DNA of 7,008 nucleotides. Source: Actinomycetota bacterium (GTDB lineage Bacteria > Actinomycetota > Thermoleophilia > Gaiellales > Gaiellaceae). Positions within the stretch are counted from its first letter, which is position 1; every line of letters starts with the position of its first letter. Below, one piece after another: positions 4,625-7,008 of the stretch. Where the stretch lies: positions 1 to 7,008 of the forward strand of contig JACCZA010000026.1 in NCBI GenBank assembly GCA_013696185.1. Direction: 5' to 3'. The position numbers were made by a program, and so were the translations under genes. The notes beneath the pieces were generated by a model. That model saw only the letters and a list, made by a program, of their open reading frames with translations. It was not told the DNA's origin and made no database searches.

Positions 4625-6826
4625 ATGGCTGTCCTCGAGGGCTCAGACACCCACCAGGAGCTGGTCGACGCGCTCCTCGCCGACGTGGCGAGCTACAACC
4701 CGGCGGTCGATCGAGACCTCGTCACGCGTGCGTTTCGCTTCGCCGCCACGGCGCACGCGGGCCAGCGCCGGCGCTCGGGGCAGGAGTTCATCCACCACCC
4801 GTGGGGGGTCGCGCGAATCTGCGCAGAGCTGCAGCTGGACGAGCAGACGATCGCCGCCGCGCTCCTGCACGACGTGGTCGAGGACACGCAAGTCACGGCG
4901 GCCGAGCTCCGCGAGCAGTTCGGGCCCGAGGTCGCGAAGCTCGTCGAAGGGGTGACGAAGCTGACGGGAATCAGCTTCCAGAGCCGCGAGCAGGCAGAGG
5001 CGGAGAACTACCGCAAGATGATCGTGGCGATGGCGGAGGACGTCCGCGTGATCCTGATCAAGCTCGCCGACCGGCTGCACAACATGCGCACGATCGAGTA
5101 CCAGGACAAGCAGCGGCAGATCAACAAGGCCAAGGAGACGCTCGAGGTGTACGCGCCGCTCGCGCACCGGCTCGGGATCCACGCGCTCAAGTGGGAGCTC
5201 GAGGATCTCTCCTTCGAGACGCTCCATCCGCGCAAATACGCGGAGATCAAGGCGATGGTGAACGAGCGTCGCGGCGATCGCGAGGAGCACGTGCGCCAGG
5301 CGGGGCTCGTGCTGCAGGCGGAGCTGGAGAAGGTCGACATCCCCGCCGAGATCTCGGGGCGCCCGAAGCACTTCTACTCGATCTACGACAAGATGGCCAA
5401 GAAGGGCCGCGAGTTCAACGAGATCTACGACCTGACCGCGATGCGGGTCATCGTCGAGCGCGCCGGCGACGAGGGGACGAGAGACTGCTACGGCGCGCTC
5501 GGGCTGATCCACGCGCTGTGGAAGCCGATGCACGGCCGCTTCAAGGACTTCGTCGCGATGCCGAAGCTGAACCGCTACCGCTCGCTGCACACGACGGTGA
5601 TCGGTCCCGAGGGACGCCCGCTCGAGATCCAGGTGCGCACGCGGGAGATGCACGAGACCGCCGAGCTCGGCGTCGCGGCGCACTGGCTGTACAAGGGCGG
5701 GCGCAAGGTGCCCGACGAGGAGTGGGTGACCTGGGTGCGGCAGCTGATGGACACGCAGCAGGACGAGGCCGATCCCGGCGAGTTCATGCGCACCTTCCGC
5801 ACCGACCTGTTCGGCGACGAGGTCTACGTCTTCACGCCGAAGGGCTCGGTCAAGACGCTGCCGGCGGGCGCGACGCCGATCGACTTCGCCTACGCGGTGC
5901 ACACGGACGTCGGGCACCGCACCGTCGGCGCGAAGGTGAACAGCCGGATCGTGCCGCTGCACTACCGCCTGCAGAACGGCGACTTCGTCGAGATCCTGAC
6001 CTCGAAGGCCGAGCGGGGCCCTTCGCGCGACTGGCTGTCGCTCGCGGCGTCCTCCCGCGCGCGGAACAAGATCCGCCAGTGGTTCTCGCGCGAGACGCGA
6101 GAGGACACCGAGCAGAAGGGCCGCGAGAGCCTCGAGGCCGCGCTGAAGGCGCAGAGCCTGCCGCCGCGCAAGCTCGCCGGCTCGGCGGTGCTCGCCCAGG
6201 TGATCCGGGAAAGCGGCTTCAAGAAGGCCGAGGACTTCTACCTCGCGCTCGGCTCGGGCAAGCTCGGCGCCTCCCAGATCGTGAACAAGGTGCTCGAGCG
6301 CCTGAAGACGGATGCGGTCGCCGAGGAGGAGACGATCCCGCTCAAGGCGCCGAAGGCACGCGACGCGGCGGGTAGCGTCAGCTACGGCATCAACGTGCGG
6401 GGCGTCGAGGACGTCCTCGTCCGCCTCGCGAAGTGCTGCACGCCGGTACCGGGCGACGAGATCGTGGGGTACATCTCGCTCGGCAAGGGCATCACGATCC
6501 ATCGCGGCGACTGCCCCAACGTGAAGACGCTGATGCGGAACCCGGAACGGTTCACCGGCGTCGAGTGGGACGGCGGCGCCTCGCAGAGCTTCCGCGTGCA
6601 GATCGCTGTCGACGCCTGGGATCGTCCGCGCCTGCTGGAGGAGGTCGCGCGCACCTTCGCCGAGCACGGCGCCAACATCGTCTCCTACGGCGGCGTGGTC
6701 GAGGATCAGCTCGCGAAGAACTGGTACACGGCGGAGGTGGGCGACGTGCGCGAGCTGCGCGCGCTGCTGGCGGCGCTCCGCAACGTGGACGCCGTGTTCG
6801 ACGCCTACCGCGTGACGCCGACCTAG
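4625..6826 (+). CDS. relA: Bifunctional (p)ppGpp synthetase/hydrolase (RelA/SpoT family)
   Basis: A 733-residue long RSH protein that makes (p)ppGpp from ATP and GDP/GTP on starved ribosomes and hydrolyses it otherwise. The HD hydrolase domain looks intact: FIHHPWGVARI (55-65), the HD pair in LLHDVVED (80-87) and LIKLADRLHNMRT (144-156). The synthetase domain shows GRPKHFYSIYDKM (245-257), YDLTAMRVIV (268-277) and YRSLHTTV (318-325). The motif RFKD (305-308) is the RXKD form typical of bifunctional enzymes, as opposed to the EXDD form of synthetase-only RelA, so both activities are expected. A TGS domain follows (about 397-458, DEVYVFTPKG), then a helical part and the conserved-cysteine region (C604, C605 in AKCCTPVPGDE; HRGDC at 626-630), and finally an ACT domain (about 655-730). 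Length and domain order are normal. The start is supported by the TACACT box 6 bases upstream. It lies 243 bases after recJ, and no other gene overlaps it. Confidence 0.97.
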   Translation: MAVLEGSDTHQELVDALLADVASYNPAVDRDLVTRAFRFAATAHAGQRRRSGQEFIHHPWGVARICAELQLDEQTIAAALLHDVVEDTQVTAAELREQFGPEVAKLVEGVTKLTGISFQSREQAEAENYRKMIVAMAEDVRVILIKLADRLHNMRTIEYQDKQRQINKAKETLEVYAPLAHRLGIHALKWELEDLSFETLHPRKYAEIKAMVNERRGDREEHVRQAGLVLQAELEKVDIPAEISGRPKHFYSIYDKMAKKGREFNEIYDLTAMRVIVERAGDEGTRDCYGALGLIHALWKPMHGRFKDFVAMPKLNRYRSLHTTVIGPEGRPLEIQVRTREMHETAELGVAAHWLYKGGRKVPDEEWVTWVRQLMDTQQDEADPGEFMRTFRTDLFGDEVYVFTPKGSVKTLPAGATPIDFAYAVHTDVGHRTVGAKVNSRIVPLHYRLQNGDFVEILTSKAERGPSRDWLSLAASSRARNKIRQWFSRETREDTEQKGRESLEAALKAQSLPPRKLAGSAVLAQVIRESGFKKAEDFYLALGSGKLGASQIVNKVLERLKTDAVAEEETIPLKAPKARDAAGSVSYGINVRGVEDVLVRLAKCCTPVPGDEIVGYISLGKGITIHRGDCPNVKTLMRNPERFTGVEWDGGASQSFRVQIAVDAWDRPRLLEEVARTFAEHGANIVSYGGVVEDQLAKNWYTAEVGDVRELRALLAALRNVDAVFDAYRVTPT

Positions 6827-6833
6827 GCCTAGG
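6822..6833. repeat. 12-bp palindrome covering the relA stop
   Basis: CCTAGGCCTAGG contains the relA stop TAG (6824-6826) and is a perfect palindrome built from two CCTAGG hexamers. It may contribute to a 3'-end structure. Its role is unknown. Confidence 0.4.
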
Positions 6834-6851
6834 CCCCTACTAGTTTCGGAG

Positions 6852-6903
6852 GATCACTCGTTCGAGTGATCGTGCTCGACGACTGCGCGGTGCCTCGAAC
6901 GAG
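6852..6903. other. Overlapping inverted repeats that allow alternative folds
   Basis: GATCACTCG (6852-6860) and CGAGTGATC (6863-6871) are perfectly complementary and would fold as an 8-bp stem with a GTTC loop. The inner 10 bases, CTCGTTCGAG (6857-6866), are also exactly complementary to CTCGAACGAG (6894-6903), so a second, mutually exclusive pairing is possible. No T-run follows. A terminator for relA, an RNA switch in the leader of the next gene, or a protein-binding site are all possible. Confidence 0.45.
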
Positions 6904-6911
6904 GGATGGCG

Positions 6912-6924
6912 CTTCCGCCGGAAG
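6912..6924. other. Small hairpin
   Basis: CTTCC (6912-6916) pairs with GGAAG (6920-6924) around a 3-base loop. It lies between the alternative-fold region and the purine-rich ribosome-binding-like stretch. It is short and could be chance. Confidence 0.25.
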
Positions 6925-6955
6925 GGACTACAACAAGAGAGGGGAGAGGGGGCAA

Positions 6956-7008
6956 ATGCTGCGGCGCCCACCCGTTCGGGGACGGGTGGGCGCGCGGCTC
7001 CCGCGCAG
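6956..7008 (+). CDS. Possible start of the next gene (cut by the window)
   Basis: ATG 6956 follows an unbroken purine run (6935-6952) containing GGAG and GAGGGGG, the strongest Shine-Dalgarno-like sequence in the window. The frame reads MLRRPPVRGRVGARLPR and is open to the edge. The peptide is too short and basic to identify; it might be the positive N-region of a signal peptide. Against it, an 11-bp GC stem starts 8 bases into the frame and would hinder translation. An alternative frame starts at ATG 6906 without a ribosome-binding site. Confidence 0.3.
   Translation, partial: MLRRPPVRGRVGARLPR
6964..7006. other. Strong tandem GC hairpins at the window edge
   Basis: GCGCCCACCCG (6964-6974) and CGGGTGGGCGC (6983-6993) form a perfect 11-bp stem with an 8-base loop. 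GCGCGG (6992-6997) and CCGCGC (7001-7006) form a second stem with a 3-base loop. No T-run is visible before the edge. They may belong to a structured RNA, a terminator or the early coding part of the next gene. Confidence 0.45.

Noticed and set aside
4643..6667. 674-codon open frame antisense to relA
   Set aside because: Its protein is low-complexity, rich in R, L, D, E and V, with no recognisable motif, while the opposite strand is an unmistakable complete RSH protein. GC-rich third positions remove stop codons from this antisense frame.
6857..6871. GTTCGAG resembling a tRNA T-loop
   Set aside because: No acceptor, D or anticodon stem can be built around it on either strand. The bases are better explained by the inverted repeats.

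Overview
The window is a very GC-rich bacterial stretch. Its coding thirds look strongly G/C-biased, and its leader-poor gene starts with TANNNT boxes suggest an actinobacterium. A deep-branching, Thermoleophilia-like lineage is my guess from gene content and style; no marker here proves it. Two large housekeeping genes dominate, recJ and a bifunctional relA/spoT-type gene, with the 3' end of ruvB at the left edge. Between ruvB and recJ lie four small genes I cannot name.

Layout. Positions 1-461 hold the C-terminal part of RuvB (+). A 111-residue unknown protein (485-820, +) follows 23 bases later, probably in the same transcript. Its stop codon lies in a CTAG shared with the stop of an opposing gene (817-1524, -). 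That gene is a roughly 235-residue membrane protein with no ATG, GTG or TTG in its N-terminal third; its likely start is a CTG overlapping the upstream TGA. Upstream of it on the same strand is a 151-residue unknown soluble protein (1521-1976, -), itself preceded by an 11-codon leader ORF (1981-2016, -). Only 35 bases away, divergently, starts a 93-residue membrane protein (2052-2333, +). An intergenic stretch with three hairpins leads to recJ (2504-4381, +). A further 243 bases without a convincing gene contain a 12-bp inverted repeat and lead to relA (4625-6826, +). The last 180 bases hold a cluster of hairpins and perhaps the start of another gene.

Function. RuvB drives Holliday-junction branch migration and RecJ is a 5'-3' single-strand exonuclease, so both belong to recombination and repair. 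Rel makes and destroys (p)ppGpp. The order ruvB ... recJ ... relA matches a neighbourhood known across Gram-positive bacteria, in which yajC/secD/secF and apt usually sit between. Here those genes are absent and unknown small genes or apparently noncoding DNA take their place. Four starts (2016 -, 2052 +, 2504 +, 4625 +) carry a TANNNT hexamer 6-9 bases upstream, which suggests leaderless transcripts.

I see no defence system, mobile element, CRISPR array, tRNA or rRNA. The more unusual signals are the non-canonical start, the compact divergent promoter with its leader ORF, and the structured DNA flanking relA.
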